From an uncultured Clostridia bacterium (GTDB taxonomy: Bacteria; Bacillota; Clostridia; Christensenellales; Borkfalkiaceae), in NCBI GenBank assembly GCA_944376455.1, contig CALWCO010000006.1, positions 1 through 56,853 of the forward strand: DNA of 56,853 nucleotides. The letters run 5' to 3'. The notes under the pieces were generated by a model that saw nothing but the letters and a program-made list of their open reading frames with translations, did no database searches and had not been told where the DNA came from. This document shows positions 15,383-24,599 of this stretch, in pieces. Each line of letters starts with the position of its first letter. Positions within the stretch are counted from its first letter, which is position 1. The position numbers were made by a program, and so were the translations under genes.

Positions 15383-17683
15383 TCAGATCGTTGTAAAAAT
15401 GCGTACGGCAAGGACGGTCATGTCGTCGCCGGGCGTGCCGTTCATGCGGCGGAGGGCGGTGCGCAGAATGTCGTCCGCCAAGGCCTGGGGGTTGAGCGGA
15501 TCGAGGGTTTTGAGATAATCGAACAGATCGGAAGAGGAACCGAACGCGTCCGTGACGCCGTCCGAAAAGAATACCAGAATATCGTTTTCCTGCAACTGCA
15601 CCGAAAGGGTCGTGGGGCGGAGCTCGTCCAGCATGCCGAGGGGCAGGCTTTCGCCTTCAAGAACGCGGATGGTCCCTTCGGAAAAAATACAGCCGAGGGG
15701 GGAGCCCACTTTGAAGATGTCCGCCCTGCCGCTGTCGAGTTCGACCGATGCAAGGTCGATACAGGCAAAGCTCTCTTCGCGGTTGAACGTGAGGAGTTTG
15801 TTGACGGTGGAAAGAATTGTGTCCCCGGGCATGCCGGCGCGATAGAAACTTTCCAGCAGGGAAAGCGCGCTTTCGGAAATCCGCCGCGCGGCGGGGCCGC
15901 TGCCCATGCCGTCCGACAGGGCGGCAAGGAACCGCTTTTCGTCGATACGGATGACGGAGTGCGTGTCTCCGCTTTGAGACTCGCCCTTTTTCTTTACGGA
16001 TGCAACGCCGAATGCGGCGTCAAAGCGGGGCTTTTTGCGCAGGGTGTAACAAAATTTGTCCTTGGAAAGCACCAGCTTTTCCCCCGTCATCAAGGGTATG
16101 CCCAAAACTTCTTCGGCGGCTTGAACGATTTTTGCGCTTTCGCATCGGCCGAATACCGTCAGTGTAACGGCAATATTTTCTTCGTCGCCGTAAACCAGAA
16201 TTTCCGAACAGATCACGCCTTTTTTCGCCAACGCCGCAAAGAGGGCTTTTTCTTTTTCGTCGTAGACGCTCAATGCCTGGCTCTGTTCAAGAGCAATGTT
16301 TTTGAGTATTTCGCTGATTCCTTGTGCCTGAGAGGCGATCAGCGCCCTGCCCGAGCGGGCGTTTTCGGCTTCGAGCATATATTTTCTGTATTCGGCAAGT
16401 TGTTTGTTGAGGCAGAACAGGACGCCTCCGGCGTTGATACAGTTGGAGCTGAGCACGGCGGGCAGATCGATCAGTCCGGCCTTTCCCTTGGCACATCCGA
16501 CGGCGATCAGCATATCAAAGGCGTTACCCATGCCCAAGGCGCGGCACTTTTCCGCGTTGGAGCAGGCCGCGCACAGTTCGGATTGGATTTGATCGCGGAT
16601 ATGTATGCGTGCGTTTTCGTCGCCGTCGCGGTTGCCGTCCGAAATTGTATCAAAAGTGTTTTCAATGCGGCGGAATACGTTGGAAAGGGCGTAAAGTCTC
16701 TCTCCGATCGCGGCGCGGTTGCGGTTGATGGCGATGCGGCTCAAATGGTTTTCACGGTACAAGATCAGTTTCTTTTCGGCCGATTTCATAAGGGGCGCGG
16801 GGATGCAAAGAAAGAGAACGCAGGGCAGAATGCAGGCGAGCAAGGTGAAAGTTATGGTCAGCGGCTGTGCGGTGTAAAGACCGAAAAAAAACTGTATTGC
16901 CGTATAAGCGAAGGCGACGGCGAGCACGGAGGGAAATTTCCCGGACGGTAAAAAGAAGAGTGCCATGCCCGCATAGAAGGCATACAGCGCAAAGGGCAGG
17001 GGCGAGAATTGATGCAGAGCGGGCGGCAGGGCGCAGAAGAGGGCAAAAACAACGGCGCCCGCGTTCTTGAACAGACAGGTATAGAGCAGAATGAAGAAAA
17101 GCGCAACGGCAAAATAAATCAATTCGCCGCTCACGCGGTACAACCCCGTTGCCGCGGTGCAAAGGAATATTGCAACGCAGAGAAGTTCTTCGCGGCTCAG
17201 ACGGCAACGGGTGAGTTTGTGCAAAATGATGGACAGAGCGGCGTCGAAAAAGAGGGCAAGCAGGAATATTGCCGCGGCAAGGAGTATTTTCTGCCAGAGC
17301 AGGGGCAGGAAGTCGAGAAAAGGGTAGGAGGCAAGGGGAAAGAGCAAGACGAAAAACGGCATCGCGAGCAGAACGAAAAGAGCGGAAAGTATTCGGTTTT
17401 TTCCGCCCAGCCGGCGGAAGAGAAAAAACGCAATAAAGAGAAAAAAGGCCTGACAGCCGTACACGACGAATTTTTCCGCCGAAAGAGTGAGCGCGCCCGC
17501 GGCGAGAAAGAACAGACAGGAAAGGGGCAGAGAAAGCCCGTTGGACAGCATGGCGAACAGCAGGGCGAGGGAAAAAGGTTCGCCTTGTTCCCCCACAAAA
17601 GACAAAAGGAGAGAACAGGCGAGAAGACAACCGTAAAGTACAAGATCGTGTTCGCGTATCTTGGGTTTTCTGAAAGCGCGCAT
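15383..17683 (-). CDS. spoIIE: Stage II sporulation protein E, membrane PP2C phosphatase
   Basis: SpoIIE sits at the asymmetric septum of the forespore and dephosphorylates SpoIIAA to activate sigma-F. The 766-residue chain has about ten N-terminal membrane helices (to about residue 320), a central FtsZ-interaction/linker region, and a C-terminal PP2C-type phosphatase domain. That domain contains LSDGMGSG and GDDMTVLAVR, the metal-binding aspartate motifs. GGAGGTATTTTTT-ATG fixes the start. It is the best evidence that the organism can form spores or descends from a spore former. I found no clear Spo0A box (TGNCGAA) in the ~125 bases upstream. Confidence 0.93.
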   Translation of the reverse strand: MRAFRKPKIREHDLVLYGCLLACSLLLSFVGEQGEPFSLALLFAMLSNGLSLPLSCLFFLAAGALTLSAEKFVVYGCQAFFLFIAFFLFRRLGGKNRILSALFVLLAMPFFVLLFPLASYPFLDFLPLLWQKILLAAAIFLLALFFDAALSIILHKLTRCRLSREELLCVAIFLCTAATGLYRVSGELIYFAVALFFILLYTCLFKNAGAVVFALFCALPPALHQFSPLPFALYAFYAGMALFFLPSGKFPSVLAVAFAYTAIQFFFGLYTAQPLTITFTLLACILPCVLFLCIPAPLMKSAEKKLILYRENHLSRIAINRNRAAIGERLYALSNVFRRIENTFDTISDGNRDGDENARIHIRDQIQSELCAACSNAEKCRALGMGNAFDMLIAVGCAKGKAGLIDLPAVLSSNCINAGGVLFCLNKQLAEYRKYMLEAENARSGRALIASQAQGISEILKNIALEQSQALSVYDEKEKALFAALAKKGVICSEILVYGDEENIAVTLTVFGRCESAKIVQAAEEVLGIPLMTGEKLVLSKDKFCYTLRKKPRFDAAFGVASVKKKGESQSGDTHSVIRIDEKRFLAALSDGMGSGPAARRISESALSLLESFYRAGMPGDTILSTVNKLLTFNREESFACIDLASVELDSGRADIFKVGSPLGCIFSEGTIRVLEGESLPLGMLDELRPTTLSVQLQENDILVFFSDGVTDAFGSSSDLFDYLKTLDPLNPQALADDILRTALRRMNGTPGDDMTVLAVRIFTTI

Positions 17684-17795
17684 AAAAAAATACCTCCGCG
17701 GCGTGACAATATATTGTTTCAGCTTTCACTATACCGAAAATGGGGGCAAAAAAGCCGTCGTCTTTTGTCCGTGAAGGTATTTTTTTGTAAAATCA

Positions 17796-17838
17796 TATAA
17801 AAAATATCGGGCGCGGCGAGAGTTCTCGCCGCGCCCGA
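17796..17838 (-). terminator. Terminator after mnmG
   Basis: A perfect 15-bp stem (TCGGGCGCGGCGAGA and its complement with a two-base centre), followed on the minus strand by TATTTTTTATA. It separates mnmG from spoIIE. Confidence 0.88.
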
Positions 17839-17908
17839 CAGGGTTTGCAGGGAAATGTGAAGTTTGATTTTGCCTATGCCCGAACCATTGCCTTTCGAGG
17901 GGAGTGCG

Positions 17909-19789
17909 TTATGCTTTATGCGTGGAGAGCCAGACCATCAGAACGGCGATGTCCGCGGGACTGACGCCCGAAATGCGGCCCGCCTGACCGAGGTTGAGGG
18001 GGCGAATTTTGTCGAGTTTTTCCCGCGCTTCCAACCGCAGCCCTTCCAAGGAAAGATAGTCGATATCAGTCGGCAACAGCTTGTCTTCCAATTTCTTGGC
18101 CCGTTCGATCTGTTCGTATCCCTGTTTGAGATATCCTTCGTACCGCACGGCGATTTCCGCCGTCTGCAGGATGTCGACGGGATAGCCGTCGAGTATGCCG
18201 AAGGCATTGCGGACGTCTTTGAGCGGGATGCCGCGTCGGAGCATTTCGGCGTAGGATATGCCGCCCGTCAGTTTGCCGAATCCGTACTTTTCGACGAATG
18301 CGTCCGCCGCTTTGGGGGAGATGCGCTCGTTCAGCGCGCGCAGGATCTCTTCATATTGTGCTTTGCGTTTTCTGTAAGCGGCATATCTCTTTTCCGTTAC
18401 CAGTCCGCAATCATAGCCGATCTGTGTCAAGCGAAAATCGGCGTTGTCCTGCCGCAGGAAAATGCGATGTTCGGCGCGGGAGGTCATCATGCGGTAGGGC
18501 TCGTCCGTACCCTTGGTGACCAGATCGTCGATGAGCACGCCGATGTAAGCCTGATCGCGGCGGAGCACGAGGGGCGGTTTGCCGCGCAGGGCGAGCGAGG
18601 CGTTCAGTCCCGCCATCAATCCCTGTGCGGCGGCCTCTTCATAGCCGCTCGTGCCGTTGATCTGTCCCGCGGTGTAGAGTCCCTTTACTTTTTTATATTC
18701 AAGGGTAGGCAGGATGTCGAGGGCATCGATGCAATCGTATTCGATGGCATAGGCATAGCGGGTGAACAGACAGTCCTCCAATCCCGCCACGGAGCGATAC
18801 ATTTTTTCCTGCACGTCGTGGGGCATGGATGAGGACATGCCCTGCACGTAAATCTCGCTTGTGTCTGCGCCTTCGGGCTCTAAGAAAAGTTGATGTCTCG
18901 CCTTGTCGCGGAAGCGTACGACTTTGGTTTCGATGGACGGGCAGTAGCGCGGTCCCGTCGAAAGAATGGTGCCGTTGTAGAGGGGGGAGCGTTCCAGATT
19001 GGAAAGAATGATCTCGTGTGTCTTTTCGTTTGTATAGGTGAGGTGACAGACCGCGCGGTTTTCGGGCAGTTTTTCGGTGAGGAAGGAAAAGGGATAGATG
19101 TCGTCGTCGCCCCGCTGCACCTCGCATTTCTCGAAATGTACCGTTCTGCCGTCCACGCGCGCGGGCGTGCCCGTCTTGAACCGCATGATCCTGAACCCGA
19201 GCCGCCGCAAGCTGTCCGTGAGGTGAGAGGCTCGCTGAAATCCGTTGGGACCCGTTTTCTGAATGAAATCGCCCGTGATGGTTTCGGAATTGAGATATAC
19301 GCCCGTGCAGACCACGACCGCGCGGCAGCGGACGATGCCGCCGAATGCCGTCTTTACGCCCGTTACGACGCCGTTTTCCGTGAGGATTTCGGCGGCTTCC
19401 GCTTGTAAAATACGCAGGTTTTCGCACGATTCCAGCGTGCGCTTCATTTCGCGGTGATAGGCGTTTTTGTCCGATTGCGCGCGCAGGGACTGCACCGCCG
19501 CACCCTTTCCGACGTTCAGCATGCGGATCTGCAGGGCGGTCTTGTCGGCGTTCAGACCCATTTCCCCGCCGAGCGCGTCGATTTCGCGTACGAGATGCCC
19601 CTTTGCCGTGCCGCCGATGGAGGGGTTGCAGGGCATGAATCCGACGGAATCGAGGTTCATGGTCAGCATGACGGTCGATATTCCCGTCCTTGCGAGCGCG
19701 AGAGCGGCTTCGCATCCCGCGTGTCCCGCGCCGATGACGGCCGCCTGATATTCGCCGATGATATAGTTGTCTTTCGACTCTTCGAGCAT
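17909..19789 (-). CDS. mnmG: tRNA U34 carboxymethylaminomethyl modification enzyme MnmG (GidA)
   Basis: With MnmE, this FAD enzyme modifies the wobble uridine of several tRNAs. The 626-residue chain (numbered from the ATG at 19789, preceded by AAAGGA) begins with an FAD-binding Rossmann motif, AAVIGAGHAGCEAALALAR. It contains the family segments MPCNPSIGGTAKGHLVREID and GQINGTSGYEEAAAQGL, and ends with the C-terminal helical domain (GISYAEMLRRGIP, AGRISGVSPADIAVL). A longer in-frame start exists at 19948 but adds 53 residues of Arg/Lys-rich sequence unlike the family. It lies downstream of dnaA on the same strand; mnmG is often near the origin. Confidence 0.96.
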   Translation of the reverse strand: MLEESKDNYIIGEYQAAVIGAGHAGCEAALALARTGISTVMLTMNLDSVGFMPCNPSIGGTAKGHLVREIDALGGEMGLNADKTALQIRMLNVGKGAAVQSLRAQSDKNAYHREMKRTLESCENLRILQAEAAEILTENGVVTGVKTAFGGIVRCRAVVVCTGVYLNSETITGDFIQKTGPNGFQRASHLTDSLRRLGFRIMRFKTGTPARVDGRTVHFEKCEVQRGDDDIYPFSFLTEKLPENRAVCHLTYTNEKTHEIILSNLERSPLYNGTILSTGPRYCPSIETKVVRFRDKARHQLFLEPEGADTSEIYVQGMSSSMPHDVQEKMYRSVAGLEDCLFTRYAYAIEYDCIDALDILPTLEYKKVKGLYTAGQINGTSGYEEAAAQGLMAGLNASLALRGKPPLVLRRDQAYIGVLIDDLVTKGTDEPYRMMTSRAEHRIFLRQDNADFRLTQIGYDCGLVTEKRYAAYRKRKAQYEEILRALNERISPKAADAFVEKYGFGKLTGGISYAEMLRRGIPLKDVRNAFGILDGYPVDILQTAEIAVRYEGYLKQGYEQIERAKKLEDKLLPTDIDYLSLEGLRLEAREKLDKIRPLNLGQAGRISGVSPADIAVLMVWLSTHKA

Positions 19790-19807
19790 GTGTTCTTTCC
19801 TTTTTTG

Positions 19808-19832
19808 AAAAAAGGGCGTCGCCGCCCTTTTG
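19808..19832 (-). terminator. Hairpin between dnaA and mnmG, probable terminator
   Basis: AAAAGGGCG pairs with CGCCCTTTT. On the minus strand the 3' arm runs into TTTTTTC, directly upstream of the mnmG ribosome site, so it could limit dnaA read-through. Confidence 0.6.
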
Positions 19833-19979
19833 TTTTTTCTTTGAAAGGGGAAAATTCCGTAGGGGAATATCCCTTGGCGCCCGTTTTCTGGCGCTTGCCG
19901 CGCCGCGGACGACGCTTTGCGTATTTTTGCGCGGAGATATCCTTTCATGCGGGCATGGTCCGCATAAAAAAAGAGTTGG

Positions 19980-21320
19980 TTATTGTTTCAGAATGATATT
20001 TTTGATGTCGTCGACGTCCTTTGCCACGCGGTCGTTTACCTTGATAAAGTCGGCGATTTTGTCTCGGGAATGGATGATCGTCGCATGGTCGCGGGCGAGG
20101 AGCTTTCCGACGTTGACGAGGGGGAGCGAGAGCATTTCGCACATGAGATAGGCACAGATCTGCCGCGCGCGGACGATTTCCTGCTTTTTGTTTTTTCCCA
20201 GAAGGTCGGATTTGGAAATTTTATAATAGGAGCATACGCTCTTGATGACCGCTTCGGGGGTAACCGTTTCCTGTTCTTCGGGCACGGCTTCGCTCAATGC
20301 CAGTTTTGCCAGCCGCAGGGAGATGGGTTCTTCGTGCAGTTTTGCCGCAAAGAGCAGTTTGGTGAGTCTGCCTTCCAGCGTGCGCACGTCCGTCCCCGAG
20401 TCCTTGGCCAGGAATTCCAGAACTTCTTCGGGCAGCACGCACTTTTTTTCGAGCGCTTTGCGCTTTAAGATGGCGATTTTTGTCTCCAGATCGGGCGGCT
20501 GAATGTCGGCGGTCAGCCCGCCTTCGAAACGGGTGCGCAGCCTGTCCTCAAGCGCGGCGATCTCTTTCGGCGGACGGTCGGAAGAAATGATGATCTGTTT
20601 GTTCTGTGCAAACAGCTCGTTGAAAGTATGGAAGAAGGCTTCCTGTACGGCGATTTTTTTGGAGATGAACTGAATGTCGTCCACGAGCAATACGTCGGCG
20701 TTGCGGTAGTGCGCGCGGAAGAGCGCGTCGCGGTCACGCCCGCCGTTTTTGGTGAGCATATTGTCGATGACTTCGTTCAGGAACTTTTCGCAGGTGGTAT
20801 AGAGCACTTTCAAAGACGGCTTCTTTTCGCGGATATCGTTGGCGATTGCCTGCATCAGGTGTGTTTTTCCCAGTCCCGTGCTGCCGTAAATGAACAGGGG
20901 GTTGAAGGACGTCCCGGGGTTTTCGGCGACGGCTTTCGCCGCGGCATAGACGAATTTATTGGAGGGGCCGGGAACGAAGGAATCAAAGGTAAAGCGTTTG
21001 TCGATGGGAAGCGGCTCAAAGTCGTCCTCTTCGGCGGCGGCATTTTCCATGGTGTAAACGCTACTGCCGTCCACCACGAAGATGAATCCGTTCAGTCCCG
21101 CGCCCGACTGCACGACGGCCTCTTTGATCTGATCGGCGTACTTCTTCATGAGGATGTCCGCGCCCATTTCCGAAACGACGCGCAAAACGATCTTCCGCCC
21201 CGCGATATCCACGGGCACGATGGGTTCGACATAGGTCGAATAGGTCATCTGCGGAATGAGTTTTTGCGCTTTTTCGCTGATTTTTTTCCAGATAAAATCG
21301 ATTTGCGTCTTTTCGGTCAT
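19980..21320 (-). CDS. dnaA: Chromosomal replication initiator DnaA
   Basis: DnaA binds DnaA boxes and melts the origin to start replication. The 446-residue chain has all four domains: an N-terminal domain I (FIWKKISEKAQKLIPQ), a short linker, the AAA+ domain with Walker A GSTGLGKTH (146-154) and Walker B VLLVDDIQF, and the C-terminal DNA-binding domain with the signature LLARDHATIIHSRDKI. It is transcribed away from recF, and dnaN is not beside it, which departs from the classic dnaA-dnaN-recF order. I found no cluster of DnaA boxes flanking it, so the origin need not be here. Confidence 0.97.
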   Translation of the reverse strand: MTEKTQIDFIWKKISEKAQKLIPQMTYSTYVEPIVPVDIAGRKIVLRVVSEMGADILMKKYADQIKEAVVQSGAGLNGFIFVVDGSSVYTMENAAAEEDDFEPLPIDKRFTFDSFVPGPSNKFVYAAAKAVAENPGTSFNPLFIYGSTGLGKTHLMQAIANDIREKKPSLKVLYTTCEKFLNEVIDNMLTKNGGRDRDALFRAHYRNADVLLVDDIQFISKKIAVQEAFFHTFNELFAQNKQIIISSDRPPKEIAALEDRLRTRFEGGLTADIQPPDLETKIAILKRKALEKKCVLPEEVLEFLAKDSGTDVRTLEGRLTKLLFAAKLHEEPISLRLAKLALSEAVPEEQETVTPEAVIKSVCSYYKISKSDLLGKNKKQEIVRARQICAYLMCEMLSLPLVNVGKLLARDHATIIHSRDKIADFIKVNDRVAKDVDDIKNIILKQ

Positions 21321-21458
21321 GTTTTCCCTCTCAAAAGTTTTTGCGTTTTTCCTTCGAACGTGCTATAATGAACGTGTTATCGTTCAGTATAGCCGTAGTA
21401 TTCATTATAATACAATTTTCAGCGAAAAGAAAGTATTTTTGCCCTCCGTTTCGAGATT
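21321..21458. promoter_or_regulatory. Divergent dnaA/recF control region with an inverted repeat
   Basis: GCTATAATGAACG (21362-21374) and CGTTCAGTATAGC (21381-21393) form a 13-bp inverted repeat with one mismatch and a six-base centre. On the minus strand TTGTAT and TATACT with an 18-base spacer could drive dnaA. On the plus strand a TATAAT near 21405-21410 could serve recF. The repeat overlaps the dnaA -10, as an operator would. No DnaA box consensus is present. Confidence 0.5.
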
Positions 21459-22544
21459 ATGCAAATAAAAAAATTATCTCTTAAAAATTTCAGAAATTAC
21501 GAGGAGGAGGAGTTTGAATTTTCTCCCGGGCTCAACGTGCTGTTCGGCAAGAACGCGCAGGGCAAGACCAATTGCGCGGAGGCCGTCTTCTATCTCTGCA
21601 CGGGCTCTTCCCTGCGCATCCGCCACGACCGCCAGCTCATCCGTTCGGGGGCGGATCGGGCGCGCATTGCGGCCGTTGCCTCCAATCGTTTCGGGGACGT
21701 CTCCATCGAGGCGGATATCGGCGAAAATTCCCGGGAAATCCGCATCAACGGGTCTAAAATCTCTAAAAACGCCGATCTTCTGGGCAACGTCAACAGCGTC
21801 TTTTTCTCCCCGGGGGAGTTGCGGCTCATTCAGGACGGACCGGACGAGAGGAGGCGGTTTCTCAATCTTTCGCTTTCGCAACTTTCGAGGGGATATTACA
21901 CCGCGCTTTTGCGCTGCAACAAAATTCTCGAACAGCGCAACGCGCTGTTGAAAAACCGCGACGTTTCTCTGGTATTGGAGACCCTGCCCGTCTGGGACGA
22001 ACAGCTCTGCCTGTATGCCGCCCGCGTGGCGTGCGCGCGGGCGGAATTCGTGGCGCGGCTGGCGCCGCTCGCCGCCGAAGCACACGCTTATCTTACCGAC
22101 GGCGCCGAGGCCTTATCTCTGGGCATGGACAGGACGTATCAGGGCAATGAAGAGGAGGTCGCCGCGCGGCTTCTGCGGGAGATGAGCGGGGCATACGAGA
22201 AGGATTTGAGGCTGGGCTTTACCACCGTGGGACCGCACCGCGACGATCTGAAAATTCTGATCGGGGAACTGGACGCAAAGGGGTATGCGTCGCAGGGGCA
22301 GGCGCGCACGGCGGCGCTTTCGCTCAAACTTGCGGAACTGGAAATTTTCAAAGAACGCGCGGGCGAATATCCCGTGCTCATTCTCGACGACGTGATGAGC
22401 GAGCTGGATTTGCCCCGCCGCAAAAAGCTCGTTTCCAAATTGCAGGGGATTCAGACGATCATCACCTGCACGCACGCCGAACGGGTGCTCTATGGCAAGG
22501 ATTGCAAAAAAATACGCATCGCGGGAGGAAAGATCGTAAAATAA
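21459..22544 (+). CDS. recF: DNA replication and repair protein RecF
   Basis: RecF is an SMC-like ATPase that helps load RecA at single-strand gaps and stalled forks. The 361-residue chain begins KKLSLKNFRNYEEEEFEFSP and has Walker A GKNAQGKTN (30-38). It carries the family signature FFSPGELRLIQDGPDERRRF and the ABC signature region SQGQARTAALSLKLAE, followed by Walker B PVLILDDVMSELD. The ribosome site upstream is poor. It is one base from the next gene, so it heads a recF-PHP-vanW transcription unit. Confidence 0.96.
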   Translation: MQIKKLSLKNFRNYEEEEFEFSPGLNVLFGKNAQGKTNCAEAVFYLCTGSSLRIRHDRQLIRSGADRARIAAVASNRFGDVSIEADIGENSREIRINGSKISKNADLLGNVNSVFFSPGELRLIQDGPDERRRFLNLSLSQLSRGYYTALLRCNKILEQRNALLKNRDVSLVLETLPVWDEQLCLYAARVACARAEFVARLAPLAAEAHAYLTDGAEALSLGMDRTYQGNEEEVAARLLREMSGAYEKDLRLGFTTVGPHRDDLKILIGELDAKGYASQGQARTAALSLKLAELEIFKERAGEYPVLILDDVMSELDLPRRKKLVSKLQGIQTIITCTHAERVLYGKDCKKIRIAGGKIVK

Positions 22545-22545
22545 A

Positions 22546-23379
22546 ATGAAAGCCGACCTGCACATACATTCCGTCTATTCGGACGGACAACACACGCCTG
22601 CGGAGCTGGCGGAAATCTGCCGTCAAAACGGCGTCCGATTTGCCTCTTTGACCGATCACGATAATTTTGCGGGAGACAAGGAAAAACGCGCGGCGTTTGC
22701 CGCCGCGGGCGTACACTATCTCACGGGCGTGGAAATTTCCGCCTATGCGGGAAAAACGAAAGTGCATATCACGGGGTACGGCTACGCCGCGGATACGCCG
22801 CTGTGCGCCGCCATGCAAAAGGAGCGGGAACGTCTGGCGTATGAACGCCTTGACGACGTACTGGAACGGCTGAAACGGTATAAAAATATTTTTCTCACAA
22901 GGGAAGAAGTGCTTGCCGAGCGGCAGGAGGACGTGCCGCCCCACACCATGCACATTGTGCTCGCGCTCGTAAAAAAGGGAATTTATCCCACCGTCAAAGA
23001 GGCGTTCCTCGACTGTTTTCAGCCCGATTCCCCGACATATTCCTATGTCGGCAGACCCACCCCTTTCGAGGCGGTGGAGATGCTTCATGCTCTCGGCGGC
23101 GTGGCATGCCTTGCGCATCCGGGCAGGATAATTCTTCCCTTTGAAGAGAGGGAAAAGCTCATCGGGCGGCTGAAAGAGAGGGGATTGGACGGTATAGAAT
23201 GCAATTACCCCACGCATACTGTACAGGAAACGGCGTATTACCGCGCGATCTGCAACCGACTGGGCCTGTTGGAAACGGGCGGGAGCGATTTTCACCGCGA
23301 CGGCGGCACTCGTACGGTCGGCGAGCCTTTTTTTGAACCGGATGAGGCGTTTCTGCGCGCCGTGCATTTTCCGTTTTGA
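22546..23379 (+). CDS. PHP-domain metal phosphoesterase (RNase AM/YciV-like)
   Basis: 277 residues with the ordered PHP metal motifs: DLHIHSVYSDG at the N terminus, LTDHDN, GVEISAY, VACLAHPG and the closing GGSDFH. Proteins of this length and order act as 3',5'-nucleoside bisphosphate phosphatases or 5'-3' exonucleases on RNA fragments (YciV type). Which substrate applies here is not decidable. It begins one base after the recF stop and its own TGA overlaps the next ATG by four bases. Confidence 0.88.
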   Translation: MKADLHIHSVYSDGQHTPAELAEICRQNGVRFASLTDHDNFAGDKEKRAAFAAAGVHYLTGVEISAYAGKTKVHITGYGYAADTPLCAAMQKERERLAYERLDDVLERLKRYKNIFLTREEVLAERQEDVPPHTMHIVLALVKKGIYPTVKEAFLDCFQPDSPTYSYVGRPTPFEAVEMLHALGGVACLAHPGRIILPFEEREKLIGRLKERGLDGIECNYPTHTVQETAYYRAICNRLGLLETGGSDFHRDGGTRTVGEPFFEPDEAFLRAVHFPF

Positions 23380-24452
23380 AAGGCAAAGGGGGCGAAGTAA
23401 AAAAAGTGAAAAGGGGAGACAGGGAATATACGGAAAACTTCTTGCAATTTAGCAAGGGGGCATGCCAAAAAATAAAGGGATTCAAAAAGAAAGAAAAAAA
23501 GAAAGCGTTCGCGGGCACGGCGGTCGCTTTTTTGTTTTTATTCTGCCTGATTTTTCCTTTCGGGGAAAAACCTGCCGTGTCGGTGGCGGCGGAGACGGCG
23601 GAGATGGCGGGGATGGCGGAAAGGGTCTGTTCTCTTTCCTTTTCTCCGTTACCCGAAAGGGCGTTCGGCGGGAAGAAGGAAGAAGTGCTTTTGAGCCGCT
23701 TTACGACCAAATTCGACGGAAAAAATCTTCCGCGTTCGCACAATATACGTCTGGCGGGAAAGCTGATCGACGGTTGCCGCCTGGCGGCGGGGGAGGAATT
23801 TTCGTTCAATCGCCGCGTCGGCAAACGCACCGCGGCGCGGGGATTTCAGGAAGCACCCGTTATTTTTGACGGAAAATTTACCAAAGGTACGGGTGGCGGG
23901 GTCTGTCAGGTCAGCACCACGCTGTACAATGCCGCCCTGCTCGCGGGCATGAAGATCGAAGAGGCGCATCCGCATTCTTTGCAGGTGGGGTATGTGCGGC
24001 CTTCTTTGGACGCCATGGTTTCTTCATCGAGCGATCTGCGGTTCACCAATCCGTCGGGAGCGCTCGCGGTTATCCGCATGTATGCGGACGAGAACAGCAT
24101 TACCGCGGAAATTTACGGGCGCGAAACGGGATATGAGTACCGCACGGAGAGCGCCGTTCTGCGCATTTTGCCGCCGCCGCCCGCCGAAGAGGTCGAGGGG
24201 GAAGAGGACTGCGTTCTGCGCCGCGAAAAGAACGGACTTAAAAGCGAGAGCTATCTGGTCTGTTACCGCCGCGGCAAGCGCCTGAAAAGCGTTCGTCTGC
24301 GCCGCGATACCTATGCCTGGGTGCAGGGGAAATTGCAGAAAAAGCGCGAAGAATGTCCCCTTTTGCCGGAAGACGGGACGCAAGGCGGCGAGCAGACGGA
24401 AGGCGGAGGCGAAACAGGCAATTCCTTTGGGAAAGTTGTGCAAAACGATTGA
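23376..24452 (+). CDS. VanW-family membrane-anchored protein
   Basis: A 358-residue protein with a basic N terminus, one membrane helix (about residues 45-65) and an extracytoplasmic VanW domain. Landmarks are RSHNIRLAGKLIDGCRLAAGEEFSFN, a GTGGGVCQVSTTLYNAALLA segment and HPHSLQVGYVRPSLDAMV. VanW was named from vancomycin-resistance clusters but its biochemical role is unknown; many clostridia carry several chromosomal copies. The C-terminal ~60 residues are charged and probably disordered. No van resistance genes are nearby, so resistance should not be inferred. Confidence 0.85.
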   Translation: MKGKGGEVKKVKRGDREYTENFLQFSKGACQKIKGFKKKEKKKAFAGTAVAFLFLFCLIFPFGEKPAVSVAAETAEMAGMAERVCSLSFSPLPERAFGGKKEEVLLSRFTTKFDGKNLPRSHNIRLAGKLIDGCRLAAGEEFSFNRRVGKRTAARGFQEAPVIFDGKFTKGTGGGVCQVSTTLYNAALLAGMKIEEAHPHSLQVGYVRPSLDAMVSSSSDLRFTNPSGALAVIRMYADENSITAEIYGRETGYEYRTESAVLRILPPPPAEEVEGEEDCVLRREKNGLKSESYLVCYRRGKRLKSVRLRRDTYAWVQGKLQKKREECPLLPEDGTQGGEQTEGGGETGNSFGKVVQND

Positions 24453-24477
24453 AATTTTTATGGAAAGATGGTATAAT
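24449..24477 (+). promoter_or_regulatory. Sigma-A promoter for plsX
   Basis: TTGAAA at 24449-24454 overlaps the end of the vanW gene, and TATAAT lies at 24472-24477 after 17 bases. It is about 120 bases before the plsX start. No FapR-type palindrome is obvious. Confidence 0.7.
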
Positions 24478-24599
24478 GATAAGAGCGTAAATGCGCTTGT
24501 GCGTTGTGTGCGGAAAGCAGACTTTTTTTGCTGCTCCGTCCGCGCAAAGCACGTCAGCTCTTCCCGCGACGCGGGAATCCGAAGGAGAAAAAGAACAAT

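Noticed and set aside
15077-16951. 624-codon plus-strand frame across spoIIE
   Set aside because: SpoIIE on the minus strand has clear PP2C motifs and membrane helices; the plus frame has none.
23376-24452. Vancomycin-resistance gene
   Set aside because: VanW-domain proteins are common chromosomal proteins; no vanHAX, vanRS or similar genes are nearby.
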